Positions 1 through 13,175 of a stretch of DNA of 64,000 nt are shown here, in pieces. The DNA is from Petrosia ficiformis. Lineage: Eukaryota; Porifera; Demospongiae; Haplosclerida; Petrosiidae. The stretch lies in assembly GCA_947044365.1 (NCBI GenBank), contig OX345643.1, forward strand, positions 407,501 to 471,500, written 5' to 3'. A program made the translations under genes and the position numbers. The notes under the pieces are model-generated. The model did not search any database and was not told the origin of the DNA. It worked only from the letters and a program-made list of their open reading frames with translations. How positions within the stretch are numbered: the first letter of the stretch is position 1; each line of letters opens with the position of its first letter.

Positions 1-303
1 AGATGAAACATGTTATATTTTAGAATGAGATTCATACCTTGGATTGTCCTGCAAGAGATTGTCATTGAGTCCGTAAGAAATCGCCGTCGAGTTTCACAAG
101 GTTGATATTTTAAAATATCAACCTATTTTGAGGTTTATATGAGAAATATAAACTTACAAACCCCATAGAAATGTATGGGCTATGAATCTCATTATGAGAT
201 ATGTATATATAATATGCTGTGATTTGGGTTGTTTCTTTCTCTTTAATTAAATATTAGTTCTCAACAAAAATTATTTTGAAGATGATAATCAAGTGTATTA
301 CAG
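1..303. other. Probable EPAC intron sequence at the window edge
   Basis: AT-rich. A short open segment bounded by AG at 21-22 and GTAAGA at 73 could be a small upstream exon, but no residue pattern confirms it. Confidence 0.4.
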
Positions 304-2617
304 GTTTGTGGAACGAGCTATACCTGAATATGCTCGTATTTTAGTACGTCCAAATAGTCCAGGAAGTAGATCTAATGATACAAGAAACCCAAGTCAGGTG
401 AGATGATATGGAAATAGACAGACAGACAGACAGGACAGACAGACAGACAGGACAGATAATTGTTTAACAACTAATGCTAATGTATGTATATATACATATA
501 TATGTTTTACCACATCCCTTCAGAGTTATGATTCATTATTGGACAGTCCGATAATGTCTCGTTCCAGTACATTCCAAAGTGTGTCCAGTGGAACAGAGGC
601 CAGTCCCAGTTCCAGTCCACGTTCCAGTATCACTTCATTACTTGAAGAATGTTTTGATGTTATTTCTCAACTAGGACCAGAATCACTGATATTTGCTACT
701 TTAATGAAACCGTACGTTTGTCTGTCTATCTGTCCTGTCAATAGATATGTAATGTTAGTTTTCTTTTGAAGGTTTGAATTACTCCAATAATTGTAATATC
801 TCCATTATTGTGGTGTGTATACTGTGTTCACACAACTGGTGATGTATTTTAATCTTTGATTGGAATAGATATTATTATATGTGAGATAGATACTACTATA
901 TGTGAGATAGATGTTATTATATTGAGATAGATGTTATTGTTTATGTGAGATAGTTATTATAATACTATAAATTGTTAACTGCCTGGAATGCACAAATACT
1001 ACAGACTTCTATCTCCTAACCTCTACATCTCTTCCCTCTCTCAACTCCACCTCTTCGCCTCTCTCCATCTTTACTCCTCCCCACTTCTCTCTTCCTCCAG
1101 GCCAGTAGATAGGGTAGAAGAAGATATACAGCTAATATATGAAGAATTGTTACATGTCAAAGCATTTGGACACCTGTCAAACGCTGTTAGTTTCATTTTT
1201 GTCAATTTAATATTCACCACATCATTCTATCTTTCCTCTAATAATTAAGATCAAAGAAGAATTAGCAGCTGTCGTACATTTTGAACATCATCCAACAGCT
1301 GGAAGATTCTGTAAGTTAGAGAGAATGCTATAAGTTACACTTGACCTTTGACCTTTATCCCTCCTCCAGTGTATAGAGAGGGTGATTCTGGTACATCATG
1401 GTATATTATTTTACGAGGATCAGTAAATGTTATGATTGGTCGAAAGGTATGTTATAATATATTGGTTTGTTTTTACACCATAAATCACATATATAATAAT
1501 TAGAGTTAACTATCCTATGACTTTTTCCTCCTTCTCCTCCTCCTCCTCCTTCTCCTCATCTCTTTTCCTCTTAGGGAGTGGTATGTACTCTTCAAGAAGG
1601 AGACGAGTTTGGTAAATTAGCACTTTTGAACAACGCACCACGCACATCTTCAATACAACTGAGAGAACCAAACTGTTGTTTCTTGAAAGTTGATAGAGAA
1701 GATTTCAAAAGGTGATTGTATGTTTAATAACTCATAACAATTAATATTTGTTTGTAAACAATAGTGTGTTATAAACAATGTTTTGTTTGTAATCCATTTA
1801 GTAAACAATTTGTTGTTTGTAAACAATAGCGTGTTGTAAACAATGTTTTGTTTGTAATCCATTTAGTAAACAATTTGTTGTTTGTAAACAATAGTGTGTT
1901 ATAAACAATGTTTTGTTTGTAATCCATTTAGTAAACAATTTGTTGTTTGTAAACAATAGTGTGTTATAAACAATGTTTTGTTTGTAATCCATTTAGTAAA
2001 CAATTTGTTGTTTGTAAACAATAGTGTGTTATAAACAATGTTTTGTTTGTAATCCATTTAGTAAACAATTTGTTGTTTGTAAACAATAGTGTGTTATAAA
2101 CAATGTTTTGTTTGTAAACAATTGTGTATTGTTTGTAAATAGTTTGTTGCTCGTAAACAATTTGTGTTTATACAAACAATTCATTTCTTGTATATTATTA
2201 GGATACTAATGTCAGTTGAAAAGAATACTCTAAAATTCAAAGAACATGGAAAGGAAGTTTTAGTACTTGAAAAATCTGCTGGCGGCAGGTAATATTATAA
2301 ATTGTTGGATATATATTTATCTTTATCTATTTATTTTGGATGTATTGATGTATCTATTTTTGTTATTTCAGATATCTCGTTGTAAAAGGCACATCACAAA
2401 AAATGTTAGAATATTTATTAACACTACAGCTCGATTCTGGAGGTCTTGATGGTAAATATGTCTGTATGTCTCTAGTATTGGTCTATCTTTCAATCTATGA
2501 TCTATCCATCCATCCATCCATCCATCCTTCTATCCATCCGTCCATCTATCCATCCATCCATCCATCCATCCATCCATTCATTCATCCATCCATCCATCCA
2601 TCCATCCATCCATCCAT

Positions 2618-2650
<33 letters not shown>

Positions 2651-2669
2651 TATCCATCCATCCATCCAT

Positions 2670-2702
<33 letters not shown>

Positions 2703-3858
2703 TATCCATCTATCCATCCATCCGTCCATCTATCCATCCATCCATCCATCCATCCATCCATCCGTCCGTCCATCTATCCATCCATCCATCCATCCATCCA
2801 TCCATCCATCCATCCATATATCCATCTATCAATCTATTTATCCATACATATAGAATCCTTTGCTCAAGATTTCTTTCTTACCTATCCTGCGTTCATGTCT
2901 ATAAATGATGTTTGTGATGGACTAAAAGATTGTTATAACAATTATTCACCTCCTCAACCCTCACCTGTGACACATTCTCCACCACAAAAAACAGAGGAGG
3001 CTCCAACAATGGCTACTGATGAACAAATGACAGCAAAAAGAAAAAGGTAATGACTTGTTTAGGAATGGGAATGGGAATAGGAATAGGAATTGGAATGAGG
3101 ATATATCAATTATAAGGCATGAAAATGAGAAATTGTGAATGGATATATTAATAATTATTAATGGTTTCTACATACTAAATAAGATGTTCAATATAACATA
3201 AGTCTCTTAATGAAGATTTAGGAATGTTTCCTCTCCTTTGCTCATCTGTGTGTAGTGACCTGCCTTACTCTCTTCAAATACCCTCAAAGTGGATGGATGA
3301 TTCCTCCATCTATACTCACAGTAACTCACCCAACCTTTTTCCTCCCTGTAGAGTTGTAAGAGCTATGGGTATTTGGCTAGCAATAGCAAAGGCTGATCTC
3401 ATTAAAGACCCTACGTTTCAAAAACTTTTACATTATTTGCAAGATTCATTAGCAAAGGACGGATTAGTTGAAGAACTAAAGGAAGTTAATATGCGATTAA
3501 TGGACAGCATCAGACGGGGACCAACCCTAACACATGACGGAGGAAAGGTTTCTTCACATCTGTCTCTGGTATGTCATGTGACTGACTACTAATCATGTGA
3601 CTGACATGTGCATACTTTGTTTAGTTTGGTCATAATTATGTGTGTCATGTGATTATCTGATTGTGTTAATGATTATGTATTATTAGTCATGTGATTTTCA
3701 TGTGATCTACAGTTCCCATTGAAGAAGAACAATACAGATATTCGTATAGAATTAGGAATATGTACAGTTCCACCTTGTCAACCAATTGATGCTGGTAAGC
3801 AAAGATGAATATAACCAATCGAGGTTTTACTTCTCCCTCCCTCTCCCTCTTCCTCCCT

Positions 3859-3892
<34 letters not shown>

Positions 3893-6330
3893 TCTCTCTC
3901 TCTCTTAGTAAATATTCGTGTACATACAGTAGACAAACGTTGCTGTCGTCTTCATGTAAAATTGGACACAAAAGCAGAAGAAATCTTACAAGAGGCTTGT
4001 ACTAAACTTAGTCTTGAGTTTGAGAATTACGAACTTTGCGAAGCCAAAAGTTCAGGAGAGAAAGTGGTTTTTAATCCAAAAGATCTATCTATTTCTACAG
4101 AGATGACAATAAATGGGAGGCTATATGCTATGCCGAAGGATGGTGAAAAAACCATAGTAAGCCCTTTGACCTTTGACTTTTGACCTTTAGGGGGACCTTC
4201 AATTTTTCATTTGTAATAATGTTACTAGTCTGATTCAATATGAAATTAGAATCCTAAGCCACAAACCCAAACTCTAAACTATCCTGATTCCAGGACCCTT
4301 AACCTTAAACTAATCCTAAGCCCACAAACCCAAACTCAAAGCTAAAACCTGATTCCAAAACCTTTAATACAACACATTTGTCTTAGGAAAAATGGGTGAA
4401 GTTGTAAATTGAGTGAATTGTATACAATATTATATATTACACAGGTATGTTAGTTGCTATTTGTTCTATTCACAGACTCCATTACCTGATCAAAATCAAC
4501 GTCCAGTCACTCCTTTTCCAGAGTCTGATAGTTCCCGTGAGATAGCATGTCACCTGACAATGTATGATTGGAACCTCTTTTCAAACATTCAACAAATGGA
4601 ATTCATATATCAGGTTTTTGGACGACATAGATTCTCTAGAATAACATCAAATCTTGATTTACTGACGAGGAGATTTAATGAGATTCAATACTGGGTTGTG
4701 ACTGAAGTATGTAATGAATCAAACCTACACAAAAGAGTAAAAGTATTAGTTAAAATGATCAAGATAGCATCACAGTAAGTGTGTGTATGTGTATATGTAT
4801 ATATATATATGTATGTGTGTATGTGTGTATATACTTATATACATGTGTGTACATATATACATGTGTACATATACATGCATGTGTGTACATGTATGTGTGT
4901 GTGTGTGTGTTTATTATATATGATCTATTTTCAGTTGCAAGAGTTTTAATAATCTAAATTCATTTTTTGCTATTGTTGTTGCTCTGATGAATGGTGCTAT
5001 AGGAAGATTGAAACAAACATGGGAGGTAAGTATTGTCTATACCTCATCCTCCCCCTCCTTATTTTCATCCTCCTTCTCCTCCTCATCTTCATCCTCCTTC
5101 TCCTCCTCATCTTCATCCTCCTTCGCCTCCTCATCTTCATCCTCCTTCTCCTCATCCTCATCCTTTTCCTTCACAGAGAGTACCAATAAAATTAAGACGT
5201 CGATATGAACAGTTTGCATCTTTAATGGATCCCTCTCGTAATCATCGTGTCCTGAGAGCCTATCAATGTAAACTACAACCTCCTGTCATTCCATTCATGC
5301 CTCTTGTAGTGAAAGGTACGATTGTATGTTTGTATATAATTAACATGTCTTGTGTAACACTGAAATATTCAGTAACAATCTTACAGTATATATAAGATTT
5401 GATGGTAGCTCAGTGGTCAGAATATTGATGGCCAGATCCAGTGGACCAGTGTACCCTGGTTCAATTCTTGTTGCCATCAATATTATATTGTTTACACTTC
5501 CTGTTGTCATCAATATTAAATTGTTTACACTTCCTTTTGTCAACAATATTAAATTGTTTACACTTCCTATTGTCATCAATATTAAATTGTTTACACTTCC
5601 TTCTGTCATCAATATTAAATTGTTTACACTTCCTTTTGTCAACAATATTAAATTGTTTACACTTCCTTTTGTCATCAATATTAAATTGTTTACACTTCCT
5701 TTTGTCATCAATATTAAATTGTTTACACTTCCTTTTGTCAACAATATTAAATTGTTTACACTTCCTTTTGTCAACAATATTAAATTGTTTACACTTCCTT
5801 CTGTAATCAATATTGTTTACACTTTCTGTTTATTCCAGATGCATATTTTCTTCACGAGGGTAATCAAACATTTGTTGATCAACTCATCAATTTTGAGAAA
5901 ATGGTATATAGTTAATTATTAATATTAATATTTTCATGAAGTGTTAATTTACTCATTTTCTTAGCGTATGGTAGCTTCTAAAGTCCGAGATCTTAATGTT
6001 TATAGAAAAGGTTTACTACCCAACGAAATAAAAACAGTTACTAATAAAACTCCAGGGCTTCAGAAATACATTAGGTAATCTATCTATCTATTCATCTATT
6101 TATCTACCCATTCGTCCATTCTTGTACATATATTATAGGTATATTATTCATCCATCCATCCATCCATCTATCCATCCATCCATACATCCATCCATCTATC
6201 TATCCATCTATCCATCCATTCATTCATCTATTTATCCAGAGAGCTGAAGGTGATTGATAATCAACAGATGTTAATGCAGATGTCACACACGATAGAACCC
6301 AGTAAAAGACTAAGGAACATCTCTACATAA
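304..6330 (+). CDS. RAPGEF4-like: EPAC-type Rap guanine-nucleotide exchange factor (3' part, about 16 exons)
   Basis: cAMP-activated exchange factor that loads GTP on Rap1/Rap2. The first exon I recognise (304-397) looks like the end of the DEP domain; the upstream cyclic-nucleotide domain A would lie outside the window. Then come: a linker (524-711, with LGPES like the SQIGP of EPACs); cyclic-nucleotide domain B (about 1101-2289), with [31 protein letters not shown] and the phosphate-cassette-like [19 protein letters not shown]; the REM domain (2372-3547); a Ras-association domain (3909-4155, [20 protein letters not shown]); and the catalytic CDC25/RasGEF domain (4473-6074), with [22 protein letters not shown] and LMDPSRNHR. 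It ends [13 protein letters not shown]...RLRNIST, as vertebrate EPACs do. Close match to EPAC throughout. Introns carry large ATCC arrays and two minisatellites. The gene converges on the FAM234-like gene at 6633 with about 300 bp between stops. EPAC1 or EPAC2 cannot be decided; probably the single pre-duplication form. Confidence 0.9.
1750..2165. repeat. 65-bp minisatellite in EPAC intron
   Basis: About six tandem copies of a 65-bp unit built from TTTGTAAACAATAGTGTG and ATGTTTTGTTTGTAATCC. It creates long but meaningless minus-strand reading frames. It ends just before the exon that starts near 2203. Confidence 0.9.
2503..2838. repeat. (ATCC)n microsatellite
   Basis: About 335 bp of imperfect ATCC/TCCG tetranucleotides between the EPAC exons at 2372-2450 and 2854. 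Open in several frames (Ser-Ile-His-Pro periodicity) but not coding. Confidence 0.95.
3838..3906. repeat. (CT)n pyrimidine tract at an acceptor
   Basis: CT-rich run immediately before the exon that opens the Ras-association domain; acts as an extended polypyrimidine tract. Confidence 0.7.
4787..4912. repeat. GT/TA-rich simple repeat
   Basis: Mixed TATGTG/TGTACATA repeats filling the EPAC intron after the first exon of the catalytic domain. Confidence 0.8.
5040..5172. repeat. TCC-rich pyrimidine repeat
   Basis: Repeats of about 21 bp based on TCCTTCTCCTCCTCATCTTCA filling a short EPAC intron and ending at the acceptor before the exon starting near 5177. Confidence 0.85.
5466..5822. repeat. 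33-bp minisatellite in EPAC intron
   Basis: About eleven copies of a 33-bp unit (TTGTTTACACTTCCTTTTGT followed by a CATCAATATTAAA-type half). The unit length is a multiple of three, so long reading frames appear on both strands by chance. Confidence 0.92.
6146..6238. repeat. (ATCC)n microsatellite
   Basis: Short ATCC/ATCT array in the last EPAC intron, ending at the acceptor of the final exon (6241). Confidence 0.85.
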
Positions 6331-6632
6331 CACACCATTACCCTCACATCCTTTTTCTCATCTTCATCATCACTTCACAGGTTGCTCTGAACAAATATTA
6401 TATGGTTTCATTAACTACTCATTAATTAATTATTCATTTATATTCATTAATTTTTTGTCAAATAATAATTTGTTACACTTCAATTATTATTTAATTTTAT
6501 GTTTCTTGTATCATATATTTGTGTGGACACAGGCTTTTTGAAAAAAAAAATTTATAAGTGACATTTCTTTACTGAAACAAAAATAAAAACAGCTCTCGGA
6601 AATTAATTATAATGATTGGTGGGTGTGGCCTT

Positions 6633-9600
6633 TTACTTAGTGGTTATGGTATATACACCATTTCCTTGTGATCCCATGTATTGTGTCCAAGGTTGTTGTT
6701 GAGGAGTATAATATGTAGAAAAATCAACAATATTAGCATCTGTTCCATAAACCTCCTTCAGTCTGTCCTCTAGAGTGAATGCCTTTACTATAACATTTTC
6801 TGAATGAAATATATTCAATTCATTTGAAACTGTAAAATACATTATAGAAACTACCCCATCTAATTTTCCATCTTGATTAAAATCTCCAACAGCTGGTGAG
6901 GCAGCTAACATGAATGGGGCTAGTATATGTGCACATCGTACCTTCTTGTAGTTTAAATGTGCATTTGGATCATTGGATGAAGATTCATGACGTCTTGTAC
7001 GAGAATAATACTCAGATGAAGGCTCTATAAAACAAGAAAAAAAGCGTCCTTGCTTTCCTGATACTATAAATAGTAACTATGTGTACGTGTTACTATATAA
7101 TGGTTACTATATGTAGTATCTGCTATCGTATTACTATAAATAGTAATTAACTAATGTTATAATTATGTAAATAAATATACTAGCTACATGTTACTATAAA
7201 TAGTATTTATAGTAAATGTGTTACTATATATAGTAACCATTGCTACTATATATAGTAACAATAGTTACTATATATAATAACCATTGCTACTATATATAGT
7301 AATTATTGTTACTATATATAGTAACTATTGCTACTATATATAGTAACTATTACTACTATATATAGTAACTATTGCTAATATATATAGTAACTATTACTAC
7401 TATATATAGTAACTATTACTATATATAGTAACTATTGCTAATATATATAGTAACTATTGCTAATATATATAGTAACTATTGCTAATATATATAGTAACTA
7501 TTGTTACTATATATAGTAACTATTGCTACTATATATAGTAACTATTACTATATATAGTAACCATTGCTACTATATATAGTAACTATTGCTAATATATATA
7601 GTAACTATTGTTACTATATATAGTAACTATTGTTACTATATAATAGTAACTATTGCTACTATATATAGTAACTATTGCTACTATATATAGTAACCATTGC
7701 TACTATATATAGTAACTATTGCTACTATAAATAGTACATAAGAGCTACATACACATACACACACTTACTGTAGACATAAGGTTTAAACTCATAAATTGGT
7801 TTGATATGTCCTGAGGTAATTAGATTCGGAGTGAGATAATATACTCTTGTTGTCATCATATCAACAGGTATTTCACAATAATCTTGCATGAAAGAATAGG
7901 AATCTGTCCAAGGATCTGGGAATGAGTCTGTTTCATCATGAACTTCCCAAAGATCCTTTAAGATATCTTCAAGTGGTTCTCCACTCTCTTCTTCATGTTC
8001 TTCATGTCTCTTGTTTCTCTTCCGTGCCTCACAAGTTGCTCTTTCAACCTCAATATACATTCTTGGACAGGTGTCTTGTTCTAAACTGTCCCTTTTCATC
8101 CTCTGTCTCTCTCCCTCACACCCATTAGCAAAGAACAACATTCCATCATGTCCTTTCTTCTTGTTTTTAACAGTCACTCCGGAGGCCATTGCACCTATTG
8201 AACAGTTAAAGGACCAGAGGAGGTTCCCATTTTCACCATCAACAACACCCATGTATGAATAATCATAAGTCATCCATTCACCTTTGTTAAATCTTATGAG
8301 ATAATCAGGTATATCATCATCATTAAAATATAAGGGGGCAGGTATGCTGTGGAATATAGAGATATTAGATAGATAGACAAGATCTGTGTACGTACATAGT
8401 ACATACATACACATGCACATACATACAAACCTATATGTTTGTGTATCTGACACATAATGATCCCATACAATCGTTCCTGATGCCCCATCTATCAAGAGTG
8501 TGTGGTCATTGAATTGTGATACAACCAGGTCCAACACATTATCATTATTAACATCAATAATGACAGGAGGTAGAATATTACCTGTCTTACTAGCTGGAAC
8601 AAACTCGTATGTACATAGTTTGTATGGATTCCATAGGACCTGTATGTCTTTGGACCATTTGGGACATTTATCCATCCAATCTTTCTTCTTGTCATAGTTA
8701 AAAGTTCCAGGTGCATTCTTAGGTCTCATTGGTCCAAGAACATCACTTGATAAACAACGAGGATCAATATATTTCTTATTAATTTCATAATTCTTTGATA
8801 CTTTCACAGCCCAGTTATCAATATGCTCTTGTAGGCTGTCTAATGTTATTGCCCATAATGAGCCAGGAATAGTTTCTCCTCCAGATCCAAACAGAACAAC
8901 CTCTATGCTACCAGTAATGTTATAACTTACAGGTGAGCTATAGGTCTCATGATCATCAGGCATTGGGATACGAGCAGAGATTTGTTGGCCTGTCAGTCCT
9001 GATACAACATATATTAAGCCAGGAGATCTATTTGTCATATCGGGTGAGTACATCTGATCCCCTCCATGTGTAATAATGATGTCAATTGTACCATCTCTAT
9101 CAAAATCACGTACCAGGAGAGGATAGTAATAGTTATAAGGTGGAAATGTTGAAGCTTGTTCAACAACCCATACAATGGAGCCATCAACAGGATCAAGAAC
9201 TGCAAGTGAACCACTTCTACCAGCTAAAATACAATCTGATATTTCATCTCCATTTAAATCATGTTTACAAGATGCAGCAAATGGAGCAAAATCCAACCAG
9301 CTCTCCCAAATGACAGAACCACTCCAACCATCAAGAGCCATCACGCGAACACGACAAGGACTAAACCCTAACTCTTCCATGCATTTATCAGGTTTCCCAG
9401 GACAAAGATGATAGCTGGGTTGCTCCAGTCTATCAGTTATCTGATCCAGGAGTATGTCTGGTACTCCATCACGATTAATATCATGTATTAATAGACTCAG
9501 TTCTGTAGTAGCAGGTTCAAAATCAACACTCCATAAAGTTCCATTACTTGTTGAGGAAGGAGGAGGTGTTACAGGAGAGGTGGTGGAAGAAGTGACGGTG

Positions 9601-9878
9601 GTATTGTCTGATATCACTGGTTTTGGATGTGACAATGTAAACATTGCATATCCAATGATCACTGCAACAATTGCTACAAGTATTAATATTACTCCCAATG
9701 TCAGTATCCGATTACTCCAAGAAGAGCGAGAAGACGTGACAGAAGGAGGTTTGGTTTGTTCTCTAAATATCAGTTCAACATCTTCTTTATACTTTCCTTG
9801 TCCAAATAAAGTATGATCTTCCTCCTCTTCACTGGAGTCCCTTATAGTTGAAAGAAGTTTATAAGTCTTGCTTGCCAT
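6633..9878 (-). CDS. FAM234-like membrane protein with FG-GAP/VCBS calcium loops, copy A (805 aa, 3 exons)
   Basis: Type II single-pass protein. Exons 9878-8431, 8346-7769 and 7024-6633 sum to 806 codons with stop. The acidic cytosolic tail has EEEEDHTLFGQGKYKEDVEL. One membrane helix lies at about residues 59-83, followed by a short Thr/Ser/Pro stalk. The large ectodomain carries integrin-alpha-like calcium loops (DINRDGVPD, DLNGDEISD, DFDRDGTID, DVNNDNVLD, DFNQDGKLD), so it is expected to be a beta-propeller as in the FAM234/ITFG3 family. Two R-x-K-R sites (RMKR and RNKR) sit before a copy-specific linker. The function of this family is not settled; a cell-surface or secretory-pathway role is inferred. 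The two paralogues at 13977 and 17618 are nearly identical in the propeller core. Intron 2 holds a large palindromic minisatellite. Confidence 0.85.
7066..7735. repeat. Minisatellite of ACTATATATAGT palindromes
   Basis: About 25 copies of a 20-23 bp unit (TATATAGTAACTATTGCTAC) in intron 2 of FAM234-like copy A. Each unit has the self-complementary core ACTATATATAGT, so either strand can fold. Related single units (CTATAAATAG) appear in the matching intron of copy C (19885-19950). Confidence 0.9.
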
Positions 9879-10191
9879 ATCTGGATGTTTTGCAATATCG
9901 ACGTTTTTATCGGGTGGAGTTCGCGTAAATAATTAAAGAAGAGCTCAAGCCGCGCCCCCAATAATTATTAAAATTATTAAAATTATTATTAACAAAAAGA
10001 TAATGACTTGATACATTTCAGAGATTCATGAAACAGATTGCATCAATAATGAATAATTAACTACAGATTGAGTATAGAGGAGTTTAATAGTGGATCCATG
10101 TACAATAATAATTAATAATAATTAATAATAATTAATAATACATCTATAATACATTTAATTTTCAAACCTACGAAACAAAACCAGAGATAAT

Positions 10192-13175
10192 TTATAATTC
10201 ATCTCTCTTAGCATCCTCCTCCTCTTCTTCATCATCATCGTCATCTTCCTCTCCCTCTCCTGTTTGAGCCTCTACGAATTTAATTAGCTCCTCAAGGGTA
10301 CGACCCCCATCGTAATCAATAATCTATAGAGTAATTAAATAACTAAAAGTGTATGATTTACATAGCTGTATAGAAGAATAAAACAACATATACACACAGA
10401 TACAAAACAAACTCACATGCACCATGGTATACATGCATGCAGACAGACAGAGATATACATGTACAGAGATACGACAAAACACTCACCTTAGTTGACCCTT
10501 TAGGGAAGAATTTAAGAGTAGGGAAGCCAGTAATATGAACCTCAGCTGCTTCATTCTTTGTAGAATCCATCTTAGCAATGACAACATCTTCATCTTGATT
10601 AAAATGTTCACCCAGTTCATCCCAAATGGGAGCTAGTTGTTTACAATGTCCACACCATGGTGCATCTAGATAATGGAGTAAGGGATGAGACAGTGCAAGA
10701 CAATGGACTAATGGACGAGACAATGGATTAATAATAGACAATACAATGCAGTAATGGTAACAATGGATTAACACAACAGATGAAACAATCCATCAACAGA
10801 CAAGACAATGGATTAATGGTAGACTAATGGTTAACATAATGATGAACTCACAGAATTCCACAAACACATCTTTTGTTTCATCAAAAGCAACCTCATTAAA
10901 GTTTTTCCCAACGAGTACTTTAACTGGTTTCTCATTCCAGTCATCAGGTATCTCTTCCGTATTCAAATGAGGCTATTGATAAAACCATAAATGAATGTAT
11001 AAATCAGTTAATAAGATAACAAACCATACCTTTAAATTACCATCAACAAAATCTTGACAGAACTGACGCAGTGGTTCGACATCGAATCCAGAAAAGTCTG
11101 GTTTGTAACGTCTCATGTCTTCAGCCATATGTATTAGACGAGCAGTTGGTACCTAATAATGTGGTGTATGAGTATTATAATGAACATGTGTTGATGGTTT
11201 GATGTAACATACATCATCATCTCCAATGTTGAAGAACTCAAGAATCCTCTCTGATTCATCAGCTGCGGAATCAATATGAACAACTAAGATCTGTTGTGAT
11301 ATAGAATAGATGATGAATGAATGGACAAATGGGATAATAGATGAATGGACAAATGGGTAAATCAATGGATGAATGTGATAGATAAATGAAGAATGGATAT
11401 ATAATGAATGGATGGATGAACAAATGGATGGAAGGATGGATAAACGGTTGAATGGATAGATGAAGTAATGGATAATTATATATATATAATTTATAGTGGT
11501 ATAAATAGATGAAATAGACGGATAATTGGGTACTTGCCTTTCCCTTGAAATCTTTGGCAACAGTTCTCAGATTAGTTAGAAACTCATCTTTATGTTCACT
11601 AGATGAAGGGAAGAAGCACAACAAATGTGACTTGACATTACCACCAAATATCTTGGGAGCTGTCTGCAAATGGAAAAGAATGAATGGATAAATGGATAAA
11701 TGGATAGATGGATGGATGGATAGATGGATAAATGGATGGATGGATGGATGGATGGATGGATAAATGGATGGATAGATAGATGCATGGATGAATGGATGGA
11801 TGGATGGATGGATGGATGGATGGATGCATGGATAGATGGATGGATAGACAAGCAGACAAATAGATAGATAGCATAGTATACACAACAGGTTGGTCAAATT
11901 GTTGTGCTAACAAAAGACACTAAACTTCCTACTGTCATGTTCACAAACAAGTCATAACATTCACATTAAACCCAAACTACACATAATAATATATCTCCCA
12001 GACAAACCAATACTTCAATATTCAGGAACACAGCTGGTAATCCTACCATACACCCACCTCATCAGAAAACGTTGTTACTAATGGAAGTTGTTCTGATTGT
12101 ATAAATTCCATTATGTCCTCAGCTGTCCATTCACCAGAAAATACAACTTTACCATCGTCAAACTGGACATAAATAGATAGAACATAAAATAGATTAAATA
12201 GATATAAAAATGTAACCAGACACACACACACACCTTCTTGTAAACTACAACGGTATTAACAGTAGCTTCTAAACCATCTATAACTTCTTTTTCGGTAGAG
12301 ATTCCAAAAACTAAAGACTCGGAACCACTGTCGGCAGCAGCAAGGTAAGCACCCGCCTCCAATGAGCTGTTAGATTCAAAATACCCAACAATTACTACAT
12401 CTTCTTTATCGATAAATTCTTTGGCTTCTTCAACTGTTTCAAGATTAGTTGCTGCAGGACCAGTATTACGCTTTAACCAACCAACTATGTCACTAGCTTT
12501 ACGACCACCTGTAAGGTATGGGTGGAGGTAACATGAAGGACTATATTCTTTTGAAATATATTGGGTTCCAAAAATATTTTTGGGGAGGGATTATACATCT
12601 AAAGGATGTGGTTTCCCTTTAATAATAAATAAAGGTAGACATGTAGACAGATAGATAGATAAAGGTGATAAACAGACAGACGGCAGACCTGTATATTCTT
12701 TGGGGGTTCCATTCTTAAAGAACTTCAACGTAGGGTAGCCACGAACTTCAAACTCTTTACCCAATTCAGATTCTACAGTAGCATCAACTTTTCCTAGTTT
12801 GACGTCCGAACCTTCTTCAGCTAGTTGTTGAGCAGCTTTTGCATACTCCGGAGCAAGTGCCTTACAGTGGCCACACCAAGGAGCATCTAGAAGAAGAGAT
12901 TTACGAAAACACTATAGTGTAATATACAGTTTACAGTTTAAAACAATAAACGTTTTTAATAAACATTTTAAATTAGTGACTGTTTGTAAACAATAAAAAT
13001 TCTTAATATCTATTTGAAACTCACAGAATTCTACCAATATAAATTCGTTGTCTTCGATTGCTGATTGGAAATTGTTTTGAGTTAAGACAAGAACACCATC
13101 TTCTGTCTCGATCTCATCGCACTTCACTGCAGCTGTGAACAGCAGACAGAGAAAAATAGATAACGTAGCTTGCAT
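10192..13175 (-). CDS. P4HB: Protein disulfide isomerase, a-b-b'-a' type (495 aa, 10 exons)
   Basis: Oxidises, reduces and isomerises disulfides in the endoplasmic reticulum. Exons: 13175-13025, 12886-12689, 12508-12234, 12162-12058, 11663-11538, 11290-11213, 11152-11030, 10972-10852, 10665-10487, 10323-10192, together 496 codons with stop, matching the usual length of about 500. Signal peptide [19 protein letters not shown]; two thioredoxin active sites [11 protein letters not shown] (in the a and a' domains), each split by an intron after the Phe codon at the same place; an acidic tail; and the ER-retrieval signal RDEL at the C-terminus. The b and b' domains lack cysteine active sites, as expected. 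The exon at 11538 uses a GC donor (GCAAGT). The gene lies inside the FAM234-like cluster and is divergent from the truncated copy, with 286 bp between starts. Confidence 0.95.
11670..11850. repeat. (GGAT)n microsatellite in PDI intron
   Basis: GGAT/AAAT array just upstream (on the coding strand) of the exon starting at 11663. Reads as ATCC on the sense strand. Confidence 0.92.

Noticed and set aside
1750..2165. CRISPR-like regular repeats (also 5466-5822, 47826-48043, 61320-61795)
   Set aside because: Units are contiguous with no unique spacers, lie in introns of animal genes, and no cas genes are present.
2403..3050. Long reading frame with Ser-Ile-His-Pro repeats
   Set aside because: It is the (ATCC)n intron array read through between two real EPAC exons; the same pattern appears in every such array on either strand.
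5340..5922. Leu/Ile/Asn-rich repeat proteins on both strands
   Set aside because: Produced by a 33-bp minisatellite whose period is a multiple of three.
9086..9816. Plus-strand frames opposite FAM234-like copy A (and minus-strand frames opposite B and C)
   Set aside because: Antisense shadows: the same frames recur opposite all three copies only because the genes are alike.
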